This document shows, piece by piece, positions 26,001 through 35,539 of a DNA stretch of 64,000 nucleotides. The notes below the pieces were generated by a model. That model saw only the letters and a list, made by a program, of their open reading frames with translations, had not been told where the DNA came from and did not search any database. The DNA comes from Elysia chlorotica (lineage: Eukaryota > Mollusca > Gastropoda > Plakobranchidae), in assembly GCA_003991915.1 (NCBI GenBank), contig RQTK01000155.1, forward strand, positions 1 to 64,000, read 5' to 3'. How positions within the stretch are numbered: the stretch's first letter is position 1; the number at the start of each line of letters is the position of its first letter. A program made the translations under genes and the position numbers.

Positions 26001-29000
26001 AGGAAATCATCTTAGCCAGATTTATTGCAAATTGAACCGTATAAATTTACCCTGATACAGTCTTAGTTTGGAAATAGCTAAGCAGAAAAACTTGAATGCC
26101 ACAGTTAATCTTCATTTTATTATATCAGTTACATTGATTTAAAAAAAAGTGATACCTATAAAATCATTAGATTTCATTAGGACACATTCACTCACTTGGT
26201 AATCACATCCAGGCCTTGCTGGGTCTTCATCTTTCTCATGAAGATCACATGCAGGTACGCACCAAGAAATTTTTCGAGATCTTGGACAATGCCTTGAAAA
26301 GCACTGTAATGGGAGTCAAATCTGTCTTTGTCCTGCAATTGCATATTGAATCTGAATTAGTTTTCTATCTGACAAAATAAAATACATGATGCAATTAGAA
26401 AAACTCAGATTGTTTAATAATTGAACATATTTTTACTCTATTTTGCATTAAATTAATTTGTGTATGAGCATGCTTAATCCTTTTGCACCTTTAAGTTCTA
26501 CCAAGAAAGTGGTAAGAAATGCCTAAACAATATCAAAGTAATGATTAACAGATGATTTAAGTATCAATACATTTAAATTTTTAATGTGTCAGAGTTATGT
26601 ATGTTTATAATGTGCATTGTTCGTAAAAAAAAAAATCCAGAGCATATTCTTAGTACTGTTGATTTCAGTAAAAAAAAATTATTAAAAAAACAACAACAAC
26701 AACCTTGGACTCAACATCCAGCATAGTTTTTGTTGTGACATTTTCTTTCATGGAATCGGTCATTTTCTTCATGTGTTGATCGACTATAGCCGAGATGCTT
26801 GGTCCCTCTACATCTTCATCTTCCGGGTAGTATTTTCCTGTGGCATATAAAGGACATGAAAGAAGTATAGGGGAAGAATTGAATGAAACCTAGAATATCC
26901 ACAATTAAAGGTTATTGCAACAAAATCTCAGCAGGACCATTGTTTACTGAGCCACTGATTTCAATTTGACAAAGGTTGAAACAAAATAAAAAGTACTTGC
27001 AAAAGACATTTGGCTTGCCAAACTAATGTCTAACAACGGAGTAAAAAAACTCTTTGTGAAATCGTTAAAATTCATAATGGTTTTAAAGTATTCTTCAAAG
27101 AAGATAAGCGTACTCAGTATAGAGAGCTCCTCCTGACTGAGTCCCCTTGGACCGTCATTGTCGTGATCGTCTGGCCGGCCTCTGTCTGTGTTTGGAGCTG
27201 AGATCATCGGTGGCTGATTGCTGTTGCTTGAGGTGGCGCCGCCAGCAGCAGCGTTGTCAGCTGTGCTCTCACTGTGGGCCGTCTGCTCCTCATCCTCGTC
27301 AATGGCGTGCAGAGGTCTGTCCGCTGTCTGGGGTGGTGCTGTGATGCTGATGGCTGGTGGAACACCGAATCCATCTCCGTCTTCATCGTCATCTTCCTGA
27401 CGCTCCAGGAGCTCTGTGATGCACATGATTTAATCCAGGAAAATATTAGTGTTCTTTTATATCAATCACTTTTCAAGATGCAACAAAGTTACATCAAATG
27501 AGATTCATTTTGCTCTACAGTTGTTGTTTTTTATTTTTCATATTAAGTTTGTCAAAGAGATTAGGTTGATTTTTTGTTTATTTTTAAATAAAGTATCTCA
27601 TGTTCATATCATAGTAAATATGTCTAAATGATATTTATGTTAAGAGTTTCATGTAAAACTGTTGGGGTTATTTCAAGAGTAAGAAAAAATAGGATATTGT
27701 AACCTTTCTGATAGATTAAATATCTAAATTTTGGCTAATTAAAATTTTTGGATGTGATAAGATTAATGTTTAATTCCTTTAGCAGGTATGGTTTTATCTA
27801 AAACCAGTGAATGCAATTTCTATGTAAGGCTTCAATGTAAAAAATAGTCAATTTCTCATGAGATGTAAGACTGCAAGAGAGAAAAGAAATAAAAAAGATG
27901 GTGGGAGAGAAACAAAGAGAGGTAGAAAAAGACAGACACACACACCAACACATTTTAAATACTTTTCAAATAGAGAGAGAGAGAGTGCGGGTTGAGAGAC
28001 ACATAGTGTAAGATACAAGATATTTGGGGTTTAAAAAATTGTAAACAAAGAGAGTTTTACCCATGAGAGGGTCCTTTGGCTTCCTCTGTCTGTAGTCTAT
28101 CTCTGAAGTGTCATCCACAATCAGGTCTTCTTTCCTTGGTCTGGGTATTCCTACTAACCTCTTGCTCATTCTACGTATAAATATGAATATAAAACAAGAG
28201 GATTGATACAGATTTGCGATTATACAGTATAGAGAAGTGGAACAGAAAGGAGAGTCTAGGATTACTAGAATTAATTTTTTTGTGGTTTTTACCAATTTTG
28301 TGTGTGATTCTTCAAGAAATGTAACCTATTTTGTGTGTGATTCTTCAAGAAATGTAAAACAATGTAAAGTATAAGGTCAAAAACAAAGTTGCAGACAATC
28401 CAGTACCTACAACCAACAAAACAGTACGGTGAGTTCAATCTCTTAATACTTTGTTAATGTAAGTTGTGTAAAGTGATAAGTAATGCTTTTAATTTTTACA
28501 AAGAAGTATGGAATAAATGAATTAACAATCTTAGTATCATCAAATTTGGAGCGTGACACACTAAATATAATGAACTCACTTGCTAAACTGAGCCACAGTG
28601 TTGATGACTTCTAACACTTGTCTGATCCTACTACAAAATGTGTCAAAGTGAGCCAAGATGGCGTCCTCATCAGCAATGGGGACTCCATGTCCAGACGCAT
28701 CCTGACCCCTCTTTGAAGGAGACATCTGACTCGGACGGTAGCCAGGAGCAACACTGCCACGCCTGTAGGAAAAAAAGATCCGAAAGATAAATGTTTGAAA
28801 ATCATAACCAATCACTGTCTAAATTATACATAATTTCCTAATAAGCATTTGAATTTTAAAAAAATATTTTAAATAGATTATCAGTTTGTATGGTAATAAA
28901 TTAAACATTTTAACTATCTCTTTCTGTTGGCTTTAGATAAAACAAATCAAAAGTTGTTTTTTTTTAATGCATGAAATGTATTTACTTCATGGGGTGGTTG

Positions 29001-32000
29001 ACTGTTGAGAAGCTGCTGACAGAGGAGAAATGGGAGAGAGTCTGTGTAGCTCCCAGCGCCTCCCTCAGGGATCTCAGAGCCTCTCGGAAATAGCTCTGTA
29101 CTGAGAGACAGCTCTTCAACCGAATGTAGAGGCTATCATCAGAAATAGTGGCTTCTCTAGACTCTTTGTTCCGACTTCTTGGTGTCTACATACAAAAATA
29201 ATTGGGAGTGATGATTAAGTAAATTGTTTTAAGTGAAACAATGAATAAACTGCTATGGCTTTTTTTTTTATTAACAACAATAAATTTCAAATTGTGCAGC
29301 TGTTTTAAACTCAATTGCGGCTCTTATCCAATCTACTTTTCTACTTTTATACGCCTCAGCAAAAAAATTAAACCCAGATTGTTTTGCTTGTCAGGCAAAG
29401 TGGAAATCAGACTTGTCCAGTATCACAACATTTGCATCTAAAGTAGATTATTGAAATTGCCCATGTTTCCTGTATTTTTTAAAATTTAGATAAATGATTT
29501 ATATTTATATAGACCAAGTCAAGTAAAAATTTGGGGTTGCAAATTTAAAGACTCAAGCAGCTACTCACCCTGAGTTTGTTTTCCACCTGCTTGTTAAAGG
29601 ACTTGAAAAGTGGGTCTCCAGAGTTAATGGCGTCTGCCATGAGCACTTCCTCTGCTACACGATCCCAGAGTTCATCTTTATCCTCCATAATGTTCTGTGT
29701 GTATTGCTGAATGTACTCCTTACATGCCTGCACCAGCTGGTTAGTGATCTGCGTACATGCAAAGAATAACACATTTTGGTTACGAATTGTTCCTATTAGG
29801 CCTTTACAAATATTACTATCATTTACTTGATTTTTAAAAGTTTGTTTTGGTGAGAAAGACCTCATTTGAGTGATGCCTGGTCAGATTAAAAGAAAATTTA
29901 CTACATAATTGTGTAGACCTGTGGAAGATTAAAATGGAAAATTCAAATGCAAAAAAAATTGTTTGGTTTTGTATTTGTCAATTTGTCACTGGTTTTCATT
30001 TTGTTCATAACAGTGTAAAGCCAAATGAAAATTGGGTAAAAGTGTTAAAACATCCTAACTTAGAAAGTCAACATTAAGTCTACCACCTAATTTTTACCAC
30101 AATTTATTTCCTTATAAAATTCCTTGGGGTCATCAAAATGGTAATGTTAAGCTGTTAAACATTTTTATTCTAATCTTTAACAAAACATTATATGTATGTC
30201 AATCTAATAACTGATTTCCCACACTTTTTTAACTGTAAAAACATATATAGAAACATCACAAAATAAATATGTCTACAACTCTTTTTGTCTAAATGGGGTG
30301 GAATAATAAGGATATTGCTAGTAATTATTTATATATACATAAATTATCTTATGATTTTTATTTTTAGTTTAATTCCTCTCTGGCAAAAGCCAGCAATTTA
30401 AAACTGAGTTATATTTTTTTATCCACTTCCTTTTATTAAAACAAACTATTTAAGGCCAAGAAAAAATAAATAATCAAATATCTTCAACAATAAACCTAAA
30501 AAAATCAGATTAACAACGTGAGAAATGTTGCCATAAATAGGAAAAGTTAGAAACATAAATAAAGCATAATAGTATAAAAACACATTTGCCAATTACCTTA
30601 GTGAGCAGTATTCCAAGGAATCCAGTCCTGGCATAATATCTGGAGATTGAGTCCATTTGTTTGATGGAGTTGACAAGTCCAGGGATAGCATTGTTGATGA
30701 TGTTGGCTGGACTTGCATCCTGGTATAATTGATCAAATGGACGCTTCAAGGATTCCAGATACTTGACTTTATCTTTGGTATCATTAAGGCTGTCAGTGAT
30801 GCTGGTATTTGAATAAACAGTGGAAAAAGATATTTGGTGAATACACAGTTTCATAATCACAGTTCAAAGCTGTAACAATGATCATTAAAACTTGGCCTTA
30901 CATGATTGGAACATTTTAACTAAGTATTTAAAATCTCAAATGTTACAGAGGCTTAATTATTTGAAGCAATATTTTGAAATAATGATTCCAGGGCTATTTA
31001 TAAATAATCATCAAAGCACAGAAGAGCTGATGCTTGAAGAAATCTCTGCCAAAGAAAAGTTGTTTTTGTTCTCATGCTTTGGCATTTGGCATGAAGTGCG
31101 CTTTCTTTATGAATTGGATGAAAAAAAAAAAAAAAGCTTTACCCTGCATCAGTCATCTTCCATTTTTTCAGCAAGCGTGACTTTGCAGTGATGAGAACTG
31201 CAAGAACTGCTTTACACTCCTTCCCCTTCAGTTGCTCTGTGATGCTTGTCAGCAAGCGTTGCCTGCGACGCCAGCGCTCTAGCTCAGACAGGGGCCCTGC
31301 ATTCGGATCAAGAAACCTAACACAAGATTTTGAGGGAAAAAAAGGTTAATTTCTACTCTTGAGTATTTAAGAGACATATCATCATTTTAACACTGTCATT
31401 GCCCATCTTGACTGTGATCGACAGCGATAAAACCTAAATGCCGATGTCACTAGGCTAGTTGGAGTAATTCTATTTTTAAAAATTGAAAATATGTGACATT
31501 TCTTCTGTTTGGCATAATAATATTTAATAGGAAAAAAATCTTGCTAAGAAGTTTTAGAACTCAAATGTCCCTAATATCTCTGTACTATGCACATAGATGT
31601 CCCCTTGTTCAGTACAGAAAAAATAAACTTCCTGTTAACCCACAAATTAGTTACTTATATGCCTATATGAGCATATCAAGATAGAAATATTAATCCATCT
31701 CATGCCATTATTTTTTTGCAACCTTTACCATAACATTTTGCTGCATTTCCCATTTTTATAAACAAAGAATAAATAAGTTCATTGAAGTACAGTTAAGAAA
31801 ATTGGACCAAAAAAAATATATATGTATCAATTTATATTTAACCAGTAAATGCAGACTTTTGGAAGATGTTTTATGGAATTAAAATCACCATTCTTAATAT
31901 ACTTTAAGATGAGATTCTAATTTTTAAAAGATAACACAAACCTTTCCAATTGCGTCTGAAGAGTTTGTATATTAGTTATTAAGTTTTCAAAACTATCAAT

Positions 32001-33024
32001 GGTACTATTGCTTGATTGCATTTTTTTTAAACGTTCTTTTCCCTTTTTTTTCAAATAGCTTTTGTTTATACATGTACCTTTCATCTGAAGTATCATTAAG
32101 AATGGCTTCAATGGTGTTCATCCACTCTGTGACAAGATCCTCATATTGATTGATCAGGTGAGGGTCTAAAGCAGCAGCCCTCTGAAGTTTGAAGTCATTC
32201 AGAATAACATTTTCAGGTTGTCTTAGCATCTGAAGAAGAGCAAAATGAAGATGTGAAATAACTAGAAGCACAATCAGTACACAATGCCACTTCTCTCAAA
32301 CACAGTACCGGTATGTGAAACAGACGAAAGAGTGAAAACAGATATCTTACCTTTATCCCGTGGAACCTAAGAGACATTAAAAAGACATAGAGGTTGAACT
32401 CATAAAGTACCATACTATCCATGGTTTATATATAAAAATATAAAGGAGGACTCTATATATGAATGAAATAAAAACCTATTTTTTACTCAATGAGCTTACC
32501 ATTTGCCTGGATGTAGACATAGAAGCTGCAGTCTCATTGAGAGCTGTGACAAACTTATCCATGCTATGCATAAGGCTGTTCTGCCCTTCTTCATTGCACT
32601 GGCCCCAATCTTTTTGTGCTCGGACCAGGGGAATATAGATATCTGCCAGCAGGGAATTCAGTGTCTCAATAGTATTGTGTTTAAGCTCTCCGCAGAAAAT
32701 GTCTCTTTCCATGCGGGTTGAGTCAACATCTTTATCTGTGCGGTTTCGAAGAAAGTAGAGGATGATAACTTTCTCCAAGTCCACATCTTTCAGAGTTGCT
32801 AAGTTGCCAGTGCAATGAATTTCTCGAGTTGTCACTTCAGATGTGTCAGATTTTTCACAGTAGAAGAAAAGGCGACATGGGCCTCCAGCTTTCAGAAATT
32901 TGTTAACTTTGGCTAATGTGGTCTCTTCGCACATAAAATCTTCCAGGAGAGTTGGGTTGTCGTAGGTTCCAAGTTTGAAACTTTCCTGGATTTTACTGGC
33001 GATCCACCAATGTCTTTCATCCAT
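446..33024 (-). CDS. DNAH5/DNAH8-like: Axonemal dynein heavy chain, DNAH5/DNAH8 (outer-arm gamma) type; 5' part only, cut by left window edge
   Basis: Motor subunit of the ciliary outer dynein arm; this window holds only the tail and the start of the linker. I assembled 37 coding exons (about 6018 nt, 2006 residues) with phase preserved at every junction. Family-typical segments include GPLSELERWRRRQ (exon 3), YLESLKRPFDQLY (exon 4), NAPPVAGAIYWSRQL (exon 13), YNRLATALVTFE (exon 14), QPGLSTLAWNSMNI (exon 16), GHFKNQVFQAV (exons 19-20), FSVPNIIVEPTLDVVQ (exon 22), ELPQEAKRYSRIDKGW (exon 35) and FPRFYFLSDPILL (exon 36), in the order known for the DNAH5/DNAH8 subfamily (Pfam DHC_N1 then DHC_N2). 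The P-loop AAA domains should follow to the left of position 1. The ATG at 33024 has a good context (A at -3, G at +4). Whether it is the DNAH5 or the DNAH8 orthologue, or a diverged paralogue, I cannot tell without a tree. Confidence 0.9.
1352..1463 (+). repeat. tRNA-derived SINE, short form
   Basis: Contains an A-box-like TAGCTCAGTCAGTTAG and a B-box-like GTTTGAATCCC at tRNA-like spacing, then a tail AAACATAGGAGATATAAAAG shared with several other copies in the window. It lies in the intron between dynein exons 35 and 36, antisense to the gene. Confidence 0.6.
4089..8087 (-). other. 4.0 kb dynein intron (exons 30 to 31) without recognisable genes
   Basis: AT-rich sequence between exon 30 (8088) and exon 31 (4088). 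The open frames within it lack domain features, splice context and codon structure. No repeat with recognisable ends was seen. Confidence 0.6.
9005..9202 (+). mobile_element. Reverse transcriptase fragment of a non-LTR retrotransposon
   Basis: A 65-codon open frame reads LRFADDIALM, the catalytic F/YADD motif of reverse transcriptases, preceded by SEEKILEEIGLNFDDEKI and followed by a helical stretch. It lies antisense in the intron between dynein exons 28 and 29 and has no flanking ORF, so it is a short dead fragment. Confidence 0.65.
9890..10020 (-). mobile_element. Possible LINE 3' end with triplet-repeat tail
   Basis: On the minus strand a GC-richer stretch reads like the end of a LINE ORF2 (VMEALKATKDQAV, stop, KNMIANEARH; family members often have A-DR--W--L here). 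It is followed by an ATG-triplet repeat like the simple-repeat tails of some LINEs. The frame is broken by a stop. This is recognition by pattern only. Confidence 0.3.
12186..12879 (-). repeat. Tandem segmental duplication, unit 1 (contains dynein exon 22 copy b)
   Basis: Starts AAAACTCAAGATAGAATT on the plus strand and matches 13234-13919 at an offset of about 1048 bases. The first 270 bases differ at only one or so positions, exon 22 at none, while the stretches just either side of the exon differ at many positions with small indels. Divergence is thus uneven along the unit. Confidence 0.9.
12608..12720 (-). CDS. DNAH5/DNAH8-like: Dynein heavy chain exon 22, copy b (gene-downstream copy)
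   Basis: Second copy of exon 22, base-for-base identical to 13647-13759 and with the same intact splice sites. It also joins in phase to exon 21 upstream and exon 23 downstream. Flanking intron sequence differs from the other copy at many sites, so the two are not simply the same read assembled twice. Which copy is used, and whether use depends on tissue, cannot be read from the DNA. Confidence 0.82.
12881..13233. mobile_element. Spacer between duplicated units, solo-LTR-like
   Basis: Unlike both duplicated units and more GC-rich than nearby introns. On the plus strand it has a TATA-like GGATAAAAACG near 13020, a T-rich stretch and an ATTAAAG at about 13139, an arrangement seen in retrotransposon LTRs. 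I could not define TG...CA ends or a target-site duplication, so the LTR reading is tentative. It has no coding capacity. Confidence 0.3.
13234..13919 (-). repeat. Tandem segmental duplication, unit 2 (contains dynein exon 22 copy a)
   Basis: Second unit of the duplication. It is slightly shorter because of lost T and A bases in homopolymer runs and a shorter stretch before the exon donor. About 350 bases of unrelated sequence separate it from unit 1. Confidence 0.9.
13647..13759 (-). CDS. DNAH5/DNAH8-like: Dynein heavy chain exon 22, copy a (gene-upstream copy of a duplicated exon)
   Basis: This 113-nt exon encodes residues about 1239-1276 (QFEVSVKFSVPNIIVEPTL onward). It is identical in all 113 bases to the exon at 12608-12720. 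Acceptor (CATTGCAG) and donor (GTAAG) are intact. The incoming codon is CA|A and the outgoing base is a lone G, so exon length is 2 modulo 3. Joining copy a to copy b would give GAT TTG AAG TCA GTG TGA, a stop after five codons. The transcript can therefore use one copy but not both. Confidence 0.82.
14271..14394 (+). repeat. tRNA-derived SINE, short form
   Basis: A-box-like GGTAGCTCAGCTAAATAG, degraded B-box (TTTAAATCTCAG) and the shared tail GGAAACATAGGTGATGTAAA. It ends 30 bases from the donor of dynein exon 21. Confidence 0.55.
14425..26837 (-). CDS. DNAH5/DNAH8-like: Dynein heavy chain coding exons 10-21 (tail, residues about 677-1238)
   Basis: Exons: 10, 26704-26837; 11, 26196-26332; 12, 25851-25971; 13, 24813-24956; 14, 24332-24492; 15, 23550-23690; 16, 22464-22582; 17, 21539-21693; 18, 20784-20909; 19, 16597-16714; 20, 15367-15550; 21, 14425-14571. 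Phases agree throughout. The run from exon 12 to exon 19 reads as a continuous helical dynein tail with the expected order of conserved blocks. Exon 10 uses a weak donor made of a GTT repeat (GTTGTTGTT). Exon 19 is lysine/glutamate-rich. Exons 20 and 21 carry a serine/threonine-rich insert (about residues 1150-1225, ending near QMTWSPGEN) that looks disordered. Exon 20 needs the acceptor just before GTCACTTC, which restores the family block GHFKNQVFQAV; the nearer AG would break the frame. Confidence 0.86.
15638..15722. repeat. (CAA)n microsatellite
   Basis: CAA triplets with a few interruptions, preceded by AAT triplets, in the intron between dynein exons 19 and 20. Confidence 0.95.
16715..20783 (-). 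other. 4.1 kb dynein intron (exons 18 to 19)
   Basis: Mostly AT-rich intron. A more balanced-composition island at about 18390-18820 has open frames on both strands but nothing I can name; it may be an old repeat or pseudogene. The rest shows no gene-like feature. Confidence 0.55.
21156..21362. repeat. (GA)n and (GACA)n microsatellite
   Basis: About 40 GA units followed by impure GA/GACA and a run of about 10 CAGA units on the plus strand, in the intron between dynein exons 17 and 18. Confidence 0.95.
22117..22405 (+). repeat. tRNA-derived SINE, long form with body domain
   Basis: tRNA-like head (CAGTGACTCAATCAGTTAAG, then ATCAAATCTCAG). Then a body with TAATGTGACCAACTGA and CACATAAAATTGTCAGAATT, which matches bodies at 38362 and 51000, and a tail resembling the short form (GAAATATAAGAGATGTAAAC). 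Confidence 0.55.
22587..22707. repeat. 30-bp minisatellite, four units
   Basis: Units at 22587, 22618, 22648 and 22678, each like ATAGTGATGAGCAGAAGATG plus a T-rich end, with 10-30% divergence. The first unit starts four bases from the acceptor edge of dynein exon 16 (22582), so it overlaps the acceptor's pyrimidine region. Confidence 0.75.
23006..23073. repeat. (ATT)n microsatellite
   Basis: About 22 ATT triplets on the plus strand in the intron between dynein exons 15 and 16. Confidence 0.95.
27114..33024 (-). CDS. DNAH5/DNAH8-like: Dynein heavy chain coding exons 1-9 (tail, residues 1-676)
   Basis: Exons on the minus strand: 1, 32500-33024; 2, 32078-32229; 3, 31143-31316; 4, 30597-30801; 5, 29569-29748; 6, 28986-29185; 7, 28580-28762; 8, 28061-28170; 9, 27114-27413. 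Each is bounded by AG acceptor and GT donor on the minus strand and all join in frame. Residues 1-175 are the N-terminal globular part (starts MDERHWWIASKIQESF). Residues 226-480 form the start of the DHC_N1 region. Exons 7-9 (about residues 479-676) are low-complexity: serine/glycine/proline-rich in exon 7, basic in exon 8, and a 100-residue aspartate/glutamate, serine and alanine-rich stretch in exon 9. Introns of 200-900 bases between these exons hold only AT-rich sequence apart from repeats listed separately. Confidence 0.87.
28295..28357. repeat. 30-bp direct tandem repeat
   Basis: ATTTTGTGTGTGATTCTTCA plus ten further identical bases occurs at 28295 and again at 28328, period 33. It lies in the intron between dynein exons 7 and 8. 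Confidence 0.9.
32351..32366 (-). other. Candidate 16-nt microexon in dynein intron 1-2
   Basis: A pyrimidine-rich acceptor (TTTTTAATGTCTCTTAG) and a good donor (GTAAGATATC) on the minus strand flank only 16 bases. Exons 1 and 2 join in frame without it (SRQM then MLRQPEN), and 16 nt alone would shift the frame, so if used it must be alternative or paired with another small exon. It may equally be a chance pair of splice-like sites. Confidence 0.25.
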
Positions 33025-33299
33025 TTTGAATGTCTGTATTCAAACGCTAAACAGAAATAATTAATTAGACTTTTTATTTGAATAAATAAGATCAAAGGTG
33101 CATTATTAATAGATGCAGCAGTTCCATCTTATTTTGGACGGTTTTGTTTATATCTAGGGCCTGTTCAAGGAGCCGCATGAAAAATCGCGATTGCGACCAT
33201 ATTTGTTGTTCTTGGTAACCGGGGGAAAAGATGCCCTCGTCAACGCTCGTGAGATCCCGTCAATGACCTCTTATTTATTGGAGGAAGAAAACGGCGGTG

Positions 33300-33334
<35 letters not shown>
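33300..33334. repeat. (TAA)n microsatellite
   Basis: About 12 triplets of AAT/TAA on the plus strand, directly abutting the AAG tract. Confidence 0.95.
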
Positions 33335-33364
<30 letters not shown>

Positions 33365-33546
33365 AAGAAGAAGAAGAAGAAGAAGAAGAAGAAGAAGAAG
33401 AAGAAGAAGAAGAAGAAGAAGAAGAAGAAGAAGAAGAAGAAGAAGAAGAAGAAGAAGAAGAAGAAGAAGAAGAAGAAGAAGAAGAAGAAGAAGAAGAAGA
33501 AGAAGAAGAAGAAGAAGAAGAAGAAGAAGAAGAAGAAGAAGAAGAA
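33335..33546. repeat. (AAG)n triplet tract, about 70 copies
   Basis: Uninterrupted AAG/GAA triplets for about 212 bases on the plus strand, so UUC in the sense transcript of the dynein gene if this is intron 1. Length may be compressed or expanded by assembly. Confidence 0.95.
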
Positions 33547-33600
33547 TGGTAGCGGTGGCAATGATGATGGTTATGGTAATAGCAGTGGTGGTAATGGTAG

Positions 33601-33680
33601 TCTTCTTCTTCTTCTTCTTCTTCTTCTTCTTCTTCTTCTTCTTCTTCTTCTTCTTCTTCTTCTTCTTCTTCTTCTTCTTC
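33601..33680. repeat. (TTC)n triplet tract, about 27 copies
   Basis: Uninterrupted TTC triplets on the plus strand, the reverse complement of the neighbouring AAG tract and separated from it by 54 bases. Confidence 0.95.
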
Positions 33681-34215
33681 GTTCACTTGAAAATGACTAC
33701 ACAGAAAGTCCCGAATCTAGTATATAGTCCACAGTCTTTTGAAGTTCAACCAAGGGTCCATATAGTAGTAATAACAATGGCAGTATTGTAAAGAGTATTT
33801 ATGATACCAATGATGGCAATGGAAGCAATAGAATGACAAAAATAAAAAGTAATACTAGTAGTAGCAATAGCAGAAATGATTATGACGGTGGTGATGGCAA
33901 TATCAATGGTGATGGTAGTGGTAATAATGGGAATAGTGTTGATATTAATGATTGTAGTAGCGATAATAGTGATAGTAGTGGTGATAATAGTGCTGGCAGT
34001 GGTGGTAGTGGTTATGATGGAAAGCTTGACGATAATGATAATAGCGTTAATAGTGGTTTTAGTAATGGCACATGTATTAATGGCAGTATCAATTCATTAT
34101 TAATAACTCCTGCAGGGGCAGTAGATATGGTTGTGGTAGTTATGATGGTGGTCGTAGGAGCTACATCAGTCATAGTAATAGTGGGATCCATGGAGCAGTA
34201 CTTAATTAGAATAAC
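33681..34215. repeat. Degenerate triplet-rich region
   Basis: Cryptically simple sequence dominated by GAT, AAT, AGT and GGT triplets in the plus-strand frame. It looks like an old, mutated triplet repeat, not coding sequence; the open frames here have glycine/serine/asparagine bias only. Confidence 0.6.
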
Positions 34216-34269
34216 ATTATGATAATAATGTACCTCCAGTTGAAATCTATTCCAGTCGCACTTTTTTCC

Positions 34270-34348
34270 TCCCCCCCCCCCCCTCCTATTAAAAAGAAAA
34301 TTAAATGTATAAGCCTTATCCCCCTCCCCCACCCCCCCGCCCCCCGCC
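34270..34348. repeat. Poly-C runs; G-quadruplex potential on minus strand
   Basis: Runs of 5-14 C at 34270-34283 and 34321-34348 give at least four G-runs on the minus strand, close to the candidate dynein exon 1 donor. Confidence 0.7.
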
Positions 34349-34489
34349 AAGCGTAGAAGGGAAAGTTTGTCTTATCTGTATCCCTCTATCCCCTCTTTCC
34401 ACTTTAGGTCCTCCAAAATTAGGAACTCCCATTAGAGGACTAACCTCGTAGTAATAGAATGGACTAAGATTGGATCTATCATGTCTTAC

Positions 34490-34569
34490 CTCAAAGCTTT
34501 GTCTTCTGTCGAAGCCGCTTGTCGCCGTACAGGATCCCTCAGAGAAACCTAAGAGACTTTCATCCCGGA

Positions 34570-34570
<1 letters not shown>
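34490..34570 (-). other. Candidate 5' non-coding exon of the dynein gene
   Basis: Just upstream of the dynein ATG the minus strand has a strong acceptor (TTATTTCTGTTTAG) ending at 33047, so the 5' UTR appears spliced with 22 nt (33025-33046) in the first coding exon. The best matching donor upstream is GTAAGACATG at 34489 on the minus strand, following GCTTTGAG in a locally GC-richer stretch that contains several CpG. The outer end is arbitrary: a (GA)n tract starts at about 34573. No TATA box or X-box could be recognised. Confidence 0.4.

Positions 34571-34572
<2 letters not shown>

Positions 34573-34653
<81 letters not shown>
34573..34653. repeat. (GA)n microsatellite
   Basis: About 40 GA dinucleotides on the plus strand. 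Confidence 0.95.
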
Positions 34654-34656
<3 letters not shown>

Positions 34657-35539
34657 TCAAATCGGGGGTCCCAATAATTACATATACATAAACATGTATA
34701 TAGCCTATAGTGTTCATCTATAAACCGTATTTTATGTAGAGTATCTTAAATTTTGGCGTCATGCTCTTCGCGTTACTTTTGTGCTGCTTTCCACCTTAAG
34801 TAAGATAGATTTAGAGGATCACGGAGACAGGCACCGAGGCATTACTGGGAAGCGCTACATTGTACTGTAGTTTGTTTATTTTGCACTGCCCTAGGTAGGT
34901 CTATTGATCTTCACACAACCTCAGATCCTTTTCGCAGCGGAGCGACCACACCATAGGAAAGGAAAATAACTCGTCCATACTTCTAACTGCCATTTTAATT
35001 CATTCCTGTGACAATAACAGCCCCCCCCCCCCTTGCCTTTTTTTTCCCAATCCCTCTCTCTTTCTCCTCCTATATTCCCTTCCCCAGAAAGAAATAAAAC
35101 AGGGGCAGGTGAAATGGCAGAACAAATTTTGCGAGTATTTTTCCCTTAAATATTGGCTTTTATTTAATCTTATAATTGCTTTTTAAAAATTGTATGTTTG
35201 TAGGGAGAAAATGAAGGCTCTGATAAAATGATCAAAGCACTTTTAGAAGTTCTCGTATCTGAGGCGCATCAACTTGAAGACTGAGCGGTGACTTTTACTG
35301 ACAGAACATGCACTATTTATAAGGACGTGGTGTGTTTTAAATTTAATATATGTGGTTGGGATGGTATTGTATGAAAGGAGATGGGACATGAAAACTTATA
35401 AGTTAAACATTGTCGATTAGAGAGGATAGACCGTGAGATTGCTTTGGGTTTGTTTGTTAATATTATTTTTTTGTATTTAAATTTTGGTTTATTAAAGCCC
35501 ATTGCCACTCACTGGGCCACATCGTTGGTCGGTTTCAAA

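Larger units (their letters stand above)
33047..34489 (-). other. Probable first intron of the dynein gene, filled with simple repeats
   Basis: If 34490 is the donor edge of exon 1, this 1.4 kb is intron 1. It holds in order (plus strand) an AAT tract, a long AAG tract, a TTC tract, about 500 bases of degenerate GAT/AAT/GTG triplets and two poly-C runs. Open frames here are only translations of triplet repeats and are not genes. Confidence 0.4.

Noticed and set aside
31917..32111. Possible extra dynein exon encoding STIDSFENLITNIQTLQTQL with a phase-compatible GTTTGT donor
   Set aside because: No acceptor with a pyrimidine tract precedes it, and exons 2 and 3 already join in frame to give the conserved DERFLDPNAGPLSELERW.
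33191..33791. Long open frames of poly-lysine, poly-arginine, poly-serine, poly-phenylalanine and poly-glutamate
   Set aside because: All are translations of the AAG and TTC triplet tracts in different frames; no coding context.
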